Counted from the stretch's first letter, positions 19,399-28,249 are shown. The stretch: DNA of 64,000 bases from Holophagales bacterium (GCA_009836625.1 VXVC01000004.1:1201037-1265036), one strand, 5' to 3'. Translations and numbers: made by a program. Notes: generated by a model not told the origin, from the sequence alone.

Positions 19399-20478
19399 CT
19401 ACTCGCCCAGGCAGATGCCGAGATCGCGGGCCGTGGCCACGACATCGGCTTCGAGCGGCACGCTCTTCATGCGGCTTGCGGCGAGTTCGAGCGGCACGGC
19501 ACGCACGGTCGGCGGGTCGAGCGAGACCATGACGCCGAACTCTCCCTCCTCGATCTGGCGCACGGCGGCGGCGCCGAAGCGGAGGGCGATCAGGCGGTCG
19601 TAGGGAATCGGCTGACCGCCGCGCTGGAGGTGGCCGAGGGTGACGGTGCGCGTCTCCTTGCCGGTTCGCTCGTGAATCTGGGTCGCCACCCGTTCGGCAA
19701 CACCACCGAGGGTTTCGGTCTGGCCACCGATCCGCTTCGACCAGGTGAAGTCGCCGCCGACGGGCCGCGCGCCCTCCGCCGCAACGACGACCGCCCAGTG
19801 TCTTCCCCGCCGCTCGCGCGCCATCAGGTGGTCGCAGACCTCTTCGATGTCGTAGGGAATCTCCGGGATGAGGATGACCTGGGCCGTCGCCGCGACGCCG
19901 GCGAACAGGGCGATCCAGCCCGCGTAGCGACCCATCAGTTCGACTACGAAGATGCGATCGTGCGCCTCGGCCGTCGAGTGCAGGCGCTCGATGGCCGCGG
20001 TCGCGACGTCGACCGCGGTGTGGAAGCCGAAGGTGACGTTGGTGCCGGCGAGATCGTTGTCGATCGTCTTCGGCACGCCGACGACCGGTATGCCGTGCTT
20101 GTGCAGCTTGAGCGCGAGCCGCATGGAGCCGTCGCCGCCCACCGCGACCAGCGCGTCGAGTCCCAGACGATGAAATCCCTCCACCGCCTCCTCGGTCACG
20201 TCTTCCACGACGACTGAGCCGTCGTCCTGCTCGACCCGCCGTTCGAAGGGATAGGCGCCGCTGCGGGTCCCCAGGATGGTGCCGCCGAGGTGCGTCGTGC
20301 CGCGCACCGCGTCGCGGTCGAGGACGCGGATCTGGCTCGGATCGAAGAACGCCCCGTAGCCGCGCAACAGGCCGACGACCTCCCAGCCGCGCCGGATCGA
20401 GGCCAGGGTCACGGCCCGGATCACCGCGTTGAGGCCGGGCGCGTCGCCGCCGCCGGTGCTGATGCCGATTCGCTTCAT
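19399..20478 (-). CDS. pfkA: 6-phosphofructokinase, phosphoryl donor uncertain
   Basis: A 359-residue PFK-family enzyme that phosphorylates fructose 6-phosphate. Motifs are STGGGDAPGLNAVIRAV at the N-terminus, VGGDGSMRLA near residue 115, PKTIDNDLAGT near 137, ELMGRYAGWIAL near 180 and GHLQRGGQP near 285. The residue after the Asp of GGD is Gly, as in ATP-dependent enzymes. The residue before TIDND is Lys, as in pyrophosphate-dependent ones, so the donor cannot be assigned by these two positions. The start at 20478 lies 49 bases after the symporter stop on the same strand, making this the last gene of the 23297-19399 run. Confidence 0.93.
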   Translation of the reverse strand: MKRIGISTGGGDAPGLNAVIRAVTLASIRRGWEVVGLLRGYGAFFDPSQIRVLDRDAVRGTTHLGGTILGTRSGAYPFERRVEQDDGSVVVEDVTEEAVEGFHRLGLDALVAVGGDGSMRLALKLHKHGIPVVGVPKTIDNDLAGTNVTFGFHTAVDVATAAIERLHSTAEAHDRIFVVELMGRYAGWIALFAGVAATAQVILIPEIPYDIEEVCDHLMARERRGRHWAVVVAAEGARPVGGDFTWSKRIGGQTETLGGVAERVATQIHERTGKETRTVTLGHLQRGGQPIPYDRLIALRFGAAAVRQIEEGEFGVMVSLDPPTVRAVPLELAASRMKSVPLEADVVATARDLGICLGE

Positions 20479-20527
20479 CGGACTGCGGAGAATCGCACAG
20501 CGAGGCGGCTAACGTCTACTGGCCGAA

Positions 20528-22039
20528 CTACTTTCCGCCGTACACGAAGCGCTCGACCTCGCCGTGGACCCGGGCCACCGTCTCGCGGGAGGGGCCGGGT
20601 GTCACCGTGGAAACGGCAACGGCAAGGAGAGTGTTCGCGAGCAGTCCCCAGAGCCCGCCGTGCATGCCCAGCGGATGGGCGCCCCAGGGCAGGGCAAAGC
20701 CCAGGTTCAGCGGCAGCGTCAGGGCCAGGGTCAGAAGCCCGGCGCCGAGGCCGGCGAGGACTCCGGCCCGGCTCAGCGAGCGCTGGCCGGGAAAGCAGAC
20801 GCCGACGATCGCCGGCATCAGTTGCAACGCTCCGGCACCGGACAGGGTGACGATCGCCACCAGCAGGTCGCTCTCGGTGATCGAGAGCGCGAAGGCCACC
20901 GCCAGAAGTGCGAAGACGATCGCGCGCCCGACGAAGACGTAGTGCGCCTGACTCTTCCCGCGCGCGATGTAGCGCTGATAGACGTCGCGGGTCAGCACGG
21001 TCATGTTCGCGTGCAGGATGGAGTCCAGGGTGGACATGGCAGCGGCCGCAGCGCCGGCGAGGATGATGCCGGTGAGCCACGCCGGAGCGTGCTGGAACAG
21101 AAGCTCCGGAAAGACCCGATCCGCCTGCTCGAGCTCCGGCATGACCAGCGCCCCGCCCAGCCCCACGAGCGCCGCCGGGATGTACAGCGTCATCAGGTAG
21201 ATCGGCGTCGTGGCACCGAGCAGCTTGAGCGTCTTGCCGTCCACCGCCGTGTAGTAGCGGATCATCATGTGGGGCTGGAAGATGATCCCGAACGACAGCG
21301 TGAGGACCATCCCGACCCACATGCCGGGCGTGAAGAAGCCCTCGGGACCGGGCAGAGTCAGCATGTCCGGCCGCTCGCTCGTCACCCGCTGCCAGAGTTC
21401 GAGCGGGCCGCCGAAGAGCTCGAAGGAGAGAACGAGCGCCCCTGCCCAGATCGCCACGTACATCCACGCGCCCTGGAAAACGTCGGTCCAGTAGACCGCG
21501 CGCAGGCCGCCGACCATCAGGTGGACGACGGCGACCGTCAGCATGATGAGCACGCCCAACTCGAACGGCACGCGGCCGTCGGTCGCCACGTCCATGATGT
21601 AGCCGAGGGCAAGCGCCTGGACCTGGATGTAGAGGATCGTGAACAGGACGGACACGACGGCGACCGCGACGCGCACCGCCTCCGACTCGTAGAAGTCGGC
21701 CAGCAGATCGGCCGGCGTGATGTAGCCGAACGCCTTGCCCAGCGCCCAGATGCGGGTACCGATGACGTAGGTGGCGGCCCCGACCAGGAGAGTCCAGGCG
21801 CCGGCCGACCAGAATCCGATGCCGTGAGTGAAGAAGAAGCCCCCGGAACCGAGGAAGGCGAAGGCGGAGTGGTAGGTGGCGACGACGGTCAGGTAGAGGA
21901 CGATGAAACCGGTGCGCCGGCCGCACAGGAGGAAGTCCTCCATGTCGACCGTCATGTGACGGTTGGCGACGACGGCCACGCCAAGGGTGATCAGCAGATA
22001 GACGCTGATCAGGCTCGTCGCGACGACCCAGGTCTCCAT
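20528..22039 (-). CDS. Sodium:solute symporter (SSS family)
   Basis: A 503-residue polytopic transporter with about 13 hydrophobic segments, beginning TWVVATSLISVYLLITLGV. Landmarks are MEDFLLCGRRTGF in the first loop (the usual position of the F-L-AGR-type motif), ATYHSAFAFLGSGGF near residue 55, LMVGGLRAVYWTDVFQG near 170 and AGAAAAAMSTLDSILHANMT near 340 (sodium-site region). SSS proteins import sugars, carboxylates, amino acids or pantothenate with sodium; the substrate here is unknown. The small DUF3311 gene ends 8 bases upstream, a usual partner of these symporters. Confidence 0.9.
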   Translation of the reverse strand: METWVVATSLISVYLLITLGVAVVANRHMTVDMEDFLLCGRRTGFIVLYLTVVATYHSAFAFLGSGGFFFTHGIGFWSAGAWTLLVGAATYVIGTRIWALGKAFGYITPADLLADFYESEAVRVAVAVVSVLFTILYIQVQALALGYIMDVATDGRVPFELGVLIMLTVAVVHLMVGGLRAVYWTDVFQGAWMYVAIWAGALVLSFELFGGPLELWQRVTSERPDMLTLPGPEGFFTPGMWVGMVLTLSFGIIFQPHMMIRYYTAVDGKTLKLLGATTPIYLMTLYIPAALVGLGGALVMPELEQADRVFPELLFQHAPAWLTGIILAGAAAAAMSTLDSILHANMTVLTRDVYQRYIARGKSQAHYVFVGRAIVFALLAVAFALSITESDLLVAIVTLSGAGALQLMPAIVGVCFPGQRSLSRAGVLAGLGAGLLTLALTLPLNLGFALPWGAHPLGMHGGLWGLLANTLLAVAVSTVTPGPSRETVARVHGEVERFVYGGK

Positions 22040-22047
22040 CAGGGTCG

Positions 22048-22275
22048 CTACACGCCGCGGCGGTAGGCCCAGATCAGCACGGCGATCAGTGCCACGTAGA
22101 CGGCGAACAGGGCCACGTAGAGAAACGGAACGCCCAAGACGCTCGGCTCAACCCGGTTCAGCAGCGTGTGGGACACCGGCGGCATCGCCAGCAGGAAGAT
22201 CGCGCCGAAGGCAACCGCGGCGATCCAGCCGTCGCGAGTGCGCGGCAGGAAGCGGGAGCGTCGAGACGGTCTCAG
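22048..22275 (-). CDS. DUF3311-type small membrane protein, symporter partner, apparent CTG start
   Basis: A protein of about 75 residues with two hydrophobic segments (GWIAAVAFGAIFLLAMPPV and VPFLYVALFAVYVALIAVLIW). This matches the small DUF3311 proteins commonly encoded just before SSS symporters. There is no ATG, GTG or TTG between the previous gene's body and the first helix. The only sensible start is CTG at 22275-22273, which overlaps the stop of the preceding gene as CTGA. An ATG at MPPVSH would cut through the first helix. The start is therefore provisional. The function is probably assembly or stability of the symporter, inferred from context. Confidence 0.65.
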   Translation of the reverse strand: MRPSRRSRFLPRTRDGWIAAVAFGAIFLLAMPPVSHTLLNRVEPSVLGVPFLYVALFAVYVALIAVLIWAYRRGV

Positions 22276-23297
22276 TCCGGGTTCTCCAGGCGGTGATACA
22301 TCCGCTTCACCTCCACCTCGGAGGGCTGCCGCTGCGGAAACGCCGTGGCGGAAAGATCGAGCGTTCCGGACACCTCTTCCGCCGGCACGCCGGCCGCGTG
22401 CTTCTCCCCCGTCCGCTCCCACAGCAGGCGGTAGTACTCCTGCGACTTCTCGATCGCACTCAGGTCGGTCAACGGCGGGCCATGCCCGGGCACTACGAGG
22501 TCGAAGTCCAGCGCCTTCAGGTTCTCCAGCGTCTCGGACCACTCGTCGACGTAGCCGTCGCCCATGAAGGACGGGCCGCCGAACAGGATGTCGCCGGTGA
22601 AGACGAGCCTGTCCTGCGGAAAGTAGACGACGACGTCGCCGCCCGTGTGGGCGCGTCCCACGAAGACGATCTGGATCTCCCGGCCACCCCGGAACAGGGT
22701 CATCTTCTCGTTCATCGTTACGTCGGGCGGAAGCGGATCGATCTCGTCAAAGTCCGCGGCGTGTGCGGCGAACATCGTGCGGTAAGCCTCAAGGCCCGCA
22801 CGTTCTTCCTCGTCCTCGGCCGCCTCGATCTGTTCGGCGAGCCGCTCCAGCGTCGCCGCGTTGCCTGTGATGCCCTGAACATAGGTCGGCTCATCCAGCG
22901 GCGCGGTCGCCATCTTCATCCGCGTGAACTCGTGGCCGATGATCGGCACATCCGCGAACTCCTGGTTGCCGTGGGCATGGTCCCAGTGGAAGTGGGAGTT
23001 GATCACCGCCGTCACCGGCTTGTCCGTGATCGCCGGAATCGAGGCGATCAGGTCCCGCGCCTTGGCCGGCGTCACGTGGGAATCCACGACGACGACGTCC
23101 TCGTCGTTGACGATCACGAGCGCGTTGCTGTTGAACACCTGCGCCGTGGTCTGGGTCAGCCAGATGCCGTTCCGGACCTCCATGAACCGGTGGGTGTCGG
23201 TCGTCGTGGTCCAGTCCTGGGCCCACAGCGAACCCGCCGCGAACACGATGGCCGCGGTCAGCACGGCACGAACCGTCAGTCGAAGAGCGTGTCTCAT
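22272..23297 (-). CDS. Secreted metallo-beta-lactamase-fold hydrolase
   Basis: A 341-residue protein with a signal peptide (RAVLTAAIVFAAGSLWAQ, cleavage near residue 27), so periplasmic. The metal site is clear: NSHFHWDHAHGN near residue 102 (HxHxDH), GRAHTGGDVVVYFP near 203 and PGHGPPLTD near 280. The domain belongs to the quinoprotein-relay/MBL-like hydrolases and is not a recognisable beta-lactamase subclass. Substrate is unknown. A strong Shine-Dalgarno (AAGGAGG) precedes the ATG. It heads the run MBL, DUF3311, symporter, pfkA on the minus strand and is divergent from the S10 peptidase gene 33 bp away. Confidence 0.87.
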   Translation of the reverse strand: MRHALRLTVRAVLTAAIVFAAGSLWAQDWTTTTDTHRFMEVRNGIWLTQTTAQVFNSNALVIVNDEDVVVVDSHVTPAKARDLIASIPAITDKPVTAVINSHFHWDHAHGNQEFADVPIIGHEFTRMKMATAPLDEPTYVQGITGNAATLERLAEQIEAAEDEEERAGLEAYRTMFAAHAADFDEIDPLPPDVTMNEKMTLFRGGREIQIVFVGRAHTGGDVVVYFPQDRLVFTGDILFGGPSFMGDGYVDEWSETLENLKALDFDLVVPGHGPPLTDLSAIEKSQEYYRLLWERTGEKHAAGVPAEEVSGTLDLSATAFPQRQPSEVEVKRMYHRLENPD

Positions 23298-23318
23298 GGA
23301 TCCTCCTTACCTGCTGTC

Positions 23319-23324
23319 TACAAT
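23319..23324 (+). promoter_or_regulatory. Minus-10-like TACAAT immediately before the S10 gene
   Basis: TACAAT differs from TATAAT by one base and ends 6 bases before the ATG at 23331. Transcription would then start at or next to the A of the ATG, giving a leaderless mRNA, consistent with the lack of a Shine-Dalgarno. No convincing minus-35 is present. Confidence 0.4.
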
Positions 23325-23330
23325 ACCCGC

Positions 23331-24908
23331 ATGAAATTCCCCCTCCTCAGGCTTCCCGTCAAGGCCCGACCGGCCCTCACCCTGATCTGCATCGCCGCCC
23401 TGGCCACTGCTGTGCCCGCGCGCAGTCAGGAGGGCGACGGCGAACCCGCAGCCGCCAAACCGCCCTCTCCGCCCGGCCGCTGGGAGACCAGCCACTCGAT
23501 CGAGGTCGGCGGCGAGACGGTGGAGTACGACGCCGTCGTCACCGGCATCCAGCTCGACAACGAGGACGGCGCGGCGGCCGCGCAACTCTGGTACGCGGCC
23601 TACTTCCGGACGAACGGCGCGTCGCCCCGAGAGCGCCCCCTGGTGTTCTCCTACAACGGAGGCCCCGGCTCGGCGTCCTTCTGGCTGCACATGGGGATCA
23701 TGGGGCCACGGCGCGTCGTCACCCCCGAGGTCGGTCCGCAGGGAGCGCCGCCCTACCCTCTCGAGGACAACGCCTGGACGATCCTCGACATCGCCGACAT
23801 CGTCATGGTCGACCCCATCGGCACCGGCTTCAGTCACACCCTGGGCGAGACCCCGGGCTCGGACTACTGGGGCATCGACGAGGACGCCAGGTCGCTTGCC
23901 CAGTTCATCCGGCGTTTCCTCAGCGCGCACGACCGTTGGAACTCGCCCCGCTACCTGCTCGGCGAGAGTTACGGCACGACCAGATCGGCCGTGCTCGCCA
24001 GCCATCTGCAGCGGGCGAACATCGACCTGAACGGCATCGTCCTGGTCTCGACCATCCTGCAGTTCAACACGATCCAGTTCGCGCCCGGCGACGACCTCCC
24101 CTACATCGTCAACCTGCCGTCCTACACCGTTGCCGCCCGCTACCTGGACGCGCTGCCGGAGAAGACCCCGGCGGACCTCGAAACCCTGATGGCCGAAGTC
24201 GAGGAATGGGCGCTCACCGAGTACGCCACCGCGCTGCTCCGGGGCAGCACGCTCGACGCGGACACCCGCGCCCGGGTGGTCGACCGCATGCACCGCTACA
24301 CCGGGCTCTCGCACGACTTCATCGAGAAGTCGGACCTGCGGGTGACCGCCCCGGCCTTCGAGGCCGAGCTGCTGCGCGACGAAGGGAAGATCGTTGGCCG
24401 GCTGGACGCCCGCTTCACCGGCCCGGCCGGAGACACGCTGGGCGCCCGGCCTTCCCACGATCCGCAGTCCACGGCGATCAGCTCGGCCTACACGTCGGCG
24501 TTCAACAGCTACCTGCGGAGCGAACTCGGCTACGACGGCGACCGCGAGTACGTCCCGAGCGGCGGCGTCCGCGACTGGAACTGGGGCCGGGTGAGCGCCG
24601 GCCGCTTCTCGCGTGGCGACGGTACACCGAACGTCGCCCCCGACCTGGCCGCCGCCATGCGCCGGAATCCGGCGCTCGAGGTGCTCCTGATCAACGGCCT
24701 GTACGACCTGGCGACGCCCTACTTCGCGGCTGTCTGGACGATGGACCACATGGGTCTGCCGCCCGAACTCAGGGCGAACATCCAGCGCGAGGACTTCGCC
24801 GCCGGCCACATGATGTACGTGGAGCAGTCCCTGCTGCCGCAGTGGAAGGAGACGCTCGACGCCTTCATCCTGCGGACTTCGGGCAGCGGCGCGCGAGACG
24901 CAGACTGA
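23331..24908 (+). CDS. Secreted serine carboxypeptidase (peptidase family S10)
   Basis: A 525-residue protein with a signal peptide (LTLICIAALATAVPARSQ). It belongs to the S10 carboxypeptidases, which remove C-terminal residues from peptides, often at acidic pH. The triad is visible: Ser213 in GESYGT, Asp459 in NGLYDLATPY and His493 in AAGHMMYVEQ. The oxyanion block SYNGGPGSASFW is near residue 106. The TVAARYLDALP and GTPNVAPDLAAAMRRNP segments are typical of bacterial S10 members. The ATG at 23331 gives a good signal peptide; longer frames run through the divergent MBL gene. It lies 87 bases upstream of the DUF1592 gene and may be co-transcribed. Confidence 0.92.
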   Translation: MKFPLLRLPVKARPALTLICIAALATAVPARSQEGDGEPAAAKPPSPPGRWETSHSIEVGGETVEYDAVVTGIQLDNEDGAAAAQLWYAAYFRTNGASPRERPLVFSYNGGPGSASFWLHMGIMGPRRVVTPEVGPQGAPPYPLEDNAWTILDIADIVMVDPIGTGFSHTLGETPGSDYWGIDEDARSLAQFIRRFLSAHDRWNSPRYLLGESYGTTRSAVLASHLQRANIDLNGIVLVSTILQFNTIQFAPGDDLPYIVNLPSYTVAARYLDALPEKTPADLETLMAEVEEWALTEYATALLRGSTLDADTRARVVDRMHRYTGLSHDFIEKSDLRVTAPAFEAELLRDEGKIVGRLDARFTGPAGDTLGARPSHDPQSTAISSAYTSAFNSYLRSELGYDGDREYVPSGGVRDWNWGRVSAGRFSRGDGTPNVAPDLAAAMRRNPALEVLLINGLYDLATPYFAAVWTMDHMGLPPELRANIQREDFAAGHMMYVEQSLLPQWKETLDAFILRTSGSGARDAD

Positions 24909-24995
24909 CAGGCGCGGACCGGCCGCCCGCTCCCGTCCTGGAATAGACGGGACTGATACACTGTTACAAGTTCGTCCGCACCGGAGTCCCAGCCC

Positions 24996-26834
24996 GTGCC
25001 CTACGCCATGAAGCTCGATCTCAGAATGGTGCTGGCACTCCTCTGCGCCGCCGGCCTCGCACCCCTGGTAGCGGGCGCATCGGAGGAGCCAGGCGCAGCA
25101 GGCGAAGCGGCGCCGCTGGCGCTTACGCCGACCGAGTACAACAACACGGTCGCCGACCTGCTCGGCTTCCCCAGAGACGGAGAACGATGGCCGAAGCGAC
25201 CGTCCGTCGCCGACCGGATCAGCCCCCGACGCACCGCCAGCAAGGGTGTGTTCTCGCCTCCTCCACCGCCCGATCCGTGGCCGTGGCCGTTCCCGGCCGA
25301 GCCCGGCGCCGACGGCTTCGAGGGCATTGCACAGGGGCAGAGTCCGTCCTCCTACCAGGTGGAGGAACTCCACCTCGCCGGGATGCACTTCGGGGCCTTC
25401 GCCCTGCTCTCGCCGACCTTCTTCGACTGCCCGGGGTGGTCCGAACTGCCGGCCGCGGAGCGCGAGGCTTGCGCCGCGAGGAGTATCCTCCGCTTCGCCG
25501 AGCGGGCGTATCGCCGGCCTCTGCGCGCCGGAGAGCGCCGTCGGATCGAGGTGTTCTGGCAGGCGCAGATCGCCAATGAACCGATCGACGAGGCGGTGGC
25601 GCTCACCGTCGCCGGCATCCTTCAGGCCCCGGCGTTCCACTTCAAGCTGGAGCCGGACCCCACGGAGTTCGATGCGTGGCAGCTCGCCACGCGGCTGTCC
25701 TACTTCCTCTGGGACTCGATGCCGGACGAGGAGCTCTTCCGGGCGGCCGGCTCCGGCGAGCTCGCGAGTACGGAAGGCATCGAACGGCAGGCACGGCGCA
25801 TGCTCGACGACCCGAAGGCGCGACCGGCCGTAGTCCACTTTCATCACCAGTGGCTGGGCACCGACCAGGTCCTCCTGATCGCGCCCGCCCGCCGCGCCTT
25901 TGGGCCACGGTTCGGCGTTTCCCGCGTACTCAGGAACACGCGAGACGACGACACGAAGTGGCCGGCGATCCTGGGTCCGATCCGGCACTCGATGAGGCTG
26001 GAGACCGAGCTGTTTGTCGAGGAGGCGATCTTCGACCGCGCCGGAACGTTCACGGAACTCATGACCGGCAACCACGGCTACATGTCGCGCGGCACCGCGC
26101 CGATCTACGGCGCAACCACGACCGAGGACGAAGGGCGCGCCGCCGTGACCCGGCAGATCGAGTACGTCTCCGTATCGGTCGGGCGCAAGAGGCCGCTCAC
26201 CCTCGATCCGGTCGTGCTGGACCCGACGCAGCGGGCCGGTGTGCTGACCCTGCCGTCGGTTCTGGCCATCGGCGCCTACGCCGTCCAACCCGGCCCGATC
26301 CCCCGCGGCGTGCGCATCCTGGAACGCGTCGCCTGCATGGAAATGGGCGATCCGATCGAAGGCGTCGAGAGCGCGCTGCCGCCCGACGCACTCGGCGTCG
26401 AGAGCACGAATCGCGAACGAACCGCCGCCGCCACCAAGCCGAGCGAGTGCAACTCCTGCCACCGCCGGATCAACCCGGCCGGATTCGCGTTCGAGCACTA
26501 CGACGCGATGGGCGCCTGGCGCGCCGAGGACAACGGCCAGCCGGTCGACGCCAGCGGCTCGCTCCGGCTGCCCGGCGCCGAGGAACTCACCTTCGCCGAC
26601 GGAGTCGAGTTCGCGCACAAGCTGGCCGCGAGCCGCCGGGTGCGGGACTGTTACGCGCTCCACTGGACGCGCTATGCGCTCGGCAGCCACCTGGAGAGAG
26701 ACGCGCCCGGGCTCGAACCGATCCAGAAGCGCTTCCGCGAGAACGACTCGGTCAAGGAACTCATGGTCTCGATCGCCACCAGCGACCTCTTTCGCGCCCG
26801 TTCTGCCGGGGTAGGCTCGGAGGGCGGTCCATGA
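24996..26834 (+). CDS. DUF1592-family secreted protein with PSD-type domains and one CxxCH
   Basis: A 612-residue exported protein with an N-terminal signal (RMVLALLCAAGLAPLVAGA). Domain order follows the DUF1587/1595/1592/1588/1585 set: LTPTEYNNTVADLLG near residue 47, FAERAYRRPLRAGERR near 170, ATRLSYFLWDSMPDEELF near 230, RAGVLTLPSVLAIGAY near 415 and ECNSCHRRINPAGFAFEHYD near 485. The last block contains CNSCH, the minimal heme-c attachment motif. The protein has no known activity; such genes are paired with DUF1552 genes in Planctomycetes, Myxococcota and Acidobacteria. The GTG at 24996 has GGAG 9 bases upstream; the ATG at 25008 is possible. It overlaps the next gene by 4 bases. Confidence 0.88.
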   Translation: MPYAMKLDLRMVLALLCAAGLAPLVAGASEEPGAAGEAAPLALTPTEYNNTVADLLGFPRDGERWPKRPSVADRISPRRTASKGVFSPPPPPDPWPWPFPAEPGADGFEGIAQGQSPSSYQVEELHLAGMHFGAFALLSPTFFDCPGWSELPAAEREACAARSILRFAERAYRRPLRAGERRRIEVFWQAQIANEPIDEAVALTVAGILQAPAFHFKLEPDPTEFDAWQLATRLSYFLWDSMPDEELFRAAGSGELASTEGIERQARRMLDDPKARPAVVHFHHQWLGTDQVLLIAPARRAFGPRFGVSRVLRNTRDDDTKWPAILGPIRHSMRLETELFVEEAIFDRAGTFTELMTGNHGYMSRGTAPIYGATTTEDEGRAAVTRQIEYVSVSVGRKRPLTLDPVVLDPTQRAGVLTLPSVLAIGAYAVQPGPIPRGVRILERVACMEMGDPIEGVESALPPDALGVESTNRERTAAATKPSECNSCHRRINPAGFAFEHYDAMGAWRAEDNGQPVDASGSLRLPGAEELTFADGVEFAHKLAASRRVRDCYALHWTRYALGSHLERDAPGLEPIQKRFRENDSVKELMVSIATSDLFRARSAGVGSEGGP

Positions 26835-28234
26835 TCTCGAGACGCCAACTGCTGCAACTCGGAGGGCTCACCGCGCTCGGCGCCGGCTGGCCGGGCGGTG
26901 CCGTGCGCGCGCTCGCCCAAAGCCCCGCTCAGGTCCGGCGACTGATCCTGATCAGCCACTGCCACGGCTGGCCCTACGCCACCTGGAAGATGCGCCCGGA
27001 GGGCGTCTCCGAGAGCGAACCCTGGTCGGTCGACCTGGAGCAGCTCCCGGAGACGGCATTCAGCAGGCCCCTGGCGCCGCTCTACGAGCACCGCCGCCGC
27101 ATCCTCGCCCTGGATGGTCTGTCACTGGCCACCGCCGAACTCGACGGCGGCGGCAACCGGCACGACCGCGGCTGGGTCCACGCCTGGACCGGCAACAACG
27201 CGGACTTCGCCGGCCGCGACACCCGCTCGACGTCGGCCTCGCTCGACCAGCTCGTCGCCGCGCACGTGGCCCGGGCGGACCGGTTGCCGTCGCTGGAGGT
27301 CTCGGTCGACGCGGCCCTCGAAGCCGGGCGTCCGATCAGCTACAACAGCGGCGGCGTACGGCTGCCGGCCGAGAACACGCCGCTGCGGGCCTGGAACCGG
27401 GTGTTCGGACCGGCATCCTCCGGTGACACGGTCGGCGGCTACCGGCGCAGCACGCTGGACTTCGCGTACCAGGAGTACCGGGCAGTCGCCGCGCGCTTCG
27501 ACGCCAACGACCGCGTCCGGCTCGAGTCCCACTTCGGCCTGGTCGACCGGCTCGGCCACCGGCTCGAGGGCCTGGCGACCCTCTCCTGCGACCCGCCTCC
27601 CCGGCCCGCCGCCTCGTTCGACCGCTACGACCTGCAGTTCGACGCCTTCGCCGACATCATCGCCGCCGCCTTCAGTTGCGACATCACGCGGGTCGTCTCG
27701 TTCTCCCTCGGCGAGATGCCGACGGCGGAGTTCGGCGCCGACCACATCAGCGACAAGGTGCACAAGGGCATCGCCCACTACATCCACGAGGATGTCCGCA
27801 AACACGACGCGATGACGCACTACGCCGCCTACCACGGCCAGCAGGTCGGCCGTCTCGTCAGCACCCTGGAGTCGATCCCGGACGCCGGCGGCGGCTCGCT
27901 GATGGACAACACCCTGATCGTCTGGGGCTCCGAACTCGGCGACGGCTGGCACGGCTACCGCAACTACTGCCCCGTCCTCATCGGCGGCTCCTGGGCCTTC
28001 GACACCGGCCGCTACCTGTACTGGCCCCACGAGACCCCCGCCGAAATGCGCGTCCCGGCCCAGGTGGCTCCCGGCGGCGTCACGCGCTTCGCCGGCGTCC
28101 CCCATCAGCATCTCCTGGTCAGCATCGCCCGAGCCATGGGACTCGACGTCAACCACATCGGCCTCCACCACGCATACGGCCAACGCGGCGACCTCATCTC
28201 CCTCGTCGGCCCTCTGGCCGGCCTGCGGGCCTGA
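26831..28234 (+). CDS. DUF1552-family exported protein
   Basis: A 467-residue protein. The N-terminus MISRRQLLQLGGLTALGAGW has a twin-arginine-like pattern, suggesting export in folded form by Tat. Family blocks include LILISHCHGWPYATWK, HAWTGNNADFAGRDTRSTS, VSFSLGEMPTAEFGADH near residue 300 and DNTLIVWGSELGDGWHGYRNY near 360. The fold resembles sulfatase/alkaline-phosphatase-like proteins seen in this family, but no catalytic role is established. It is coupled to the DUF1592 gene by an ATGA overlap (26831-26834); the two products probably act together outside the cytoplasm. Its stop lies 15 bases from the opposing PQQ-dehydrogenase stop. Confidence 0.88.
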   Translation: MISRRQLLQLGGLTALGAGWPGGAVRALAQSPAQVRRLILISHCHGWPYATWKMRPEGVSESEPWSVDLEQLPETAFSRPLAPLYEHRRRILALDGLSLATAELDGGGNRHDRGWVHAWTGNNADFAGRDTRSTSASLDQLVAAHVARADRLPSLEVSVDAALEAGRPISYNSGGVRLPAENTPLRAWNRVFGPASSGDTVGGYRRSTLDFAYQEYRAVAARFDANDRVRLESHFGLVDRLGHRLEGLATLSCDPPPRPAASFDRYDLQFDAFADIIAAAFSCDITRVVSFSLGEMPTAEFGADHISDKVHKGIAHYIHEDVRKHDAMTHYAAYHGQQVGRLVSTLESIPDAGGGSLMDNTLIVWGSELGDGWHGYRNYCPVLIGGSWAFDTGRYLYWPHETPAEMRVPAQVAPGGVTRFAGVPHQHLLVSIARAMGLDVNHIGLHHAYGQRGDLISLVGPLAGLRA

Positions 28235-28249
28235 CGGCGCGACGCCGCC

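Noticed and set aside
23307..26690. A 1127-codon open frame on the - strand across the S10 and DUF1592 genes
   Set aside because: It crosses two well-supported + strand genes and the gap between them, and its translation is low-complexity and unlike any family.
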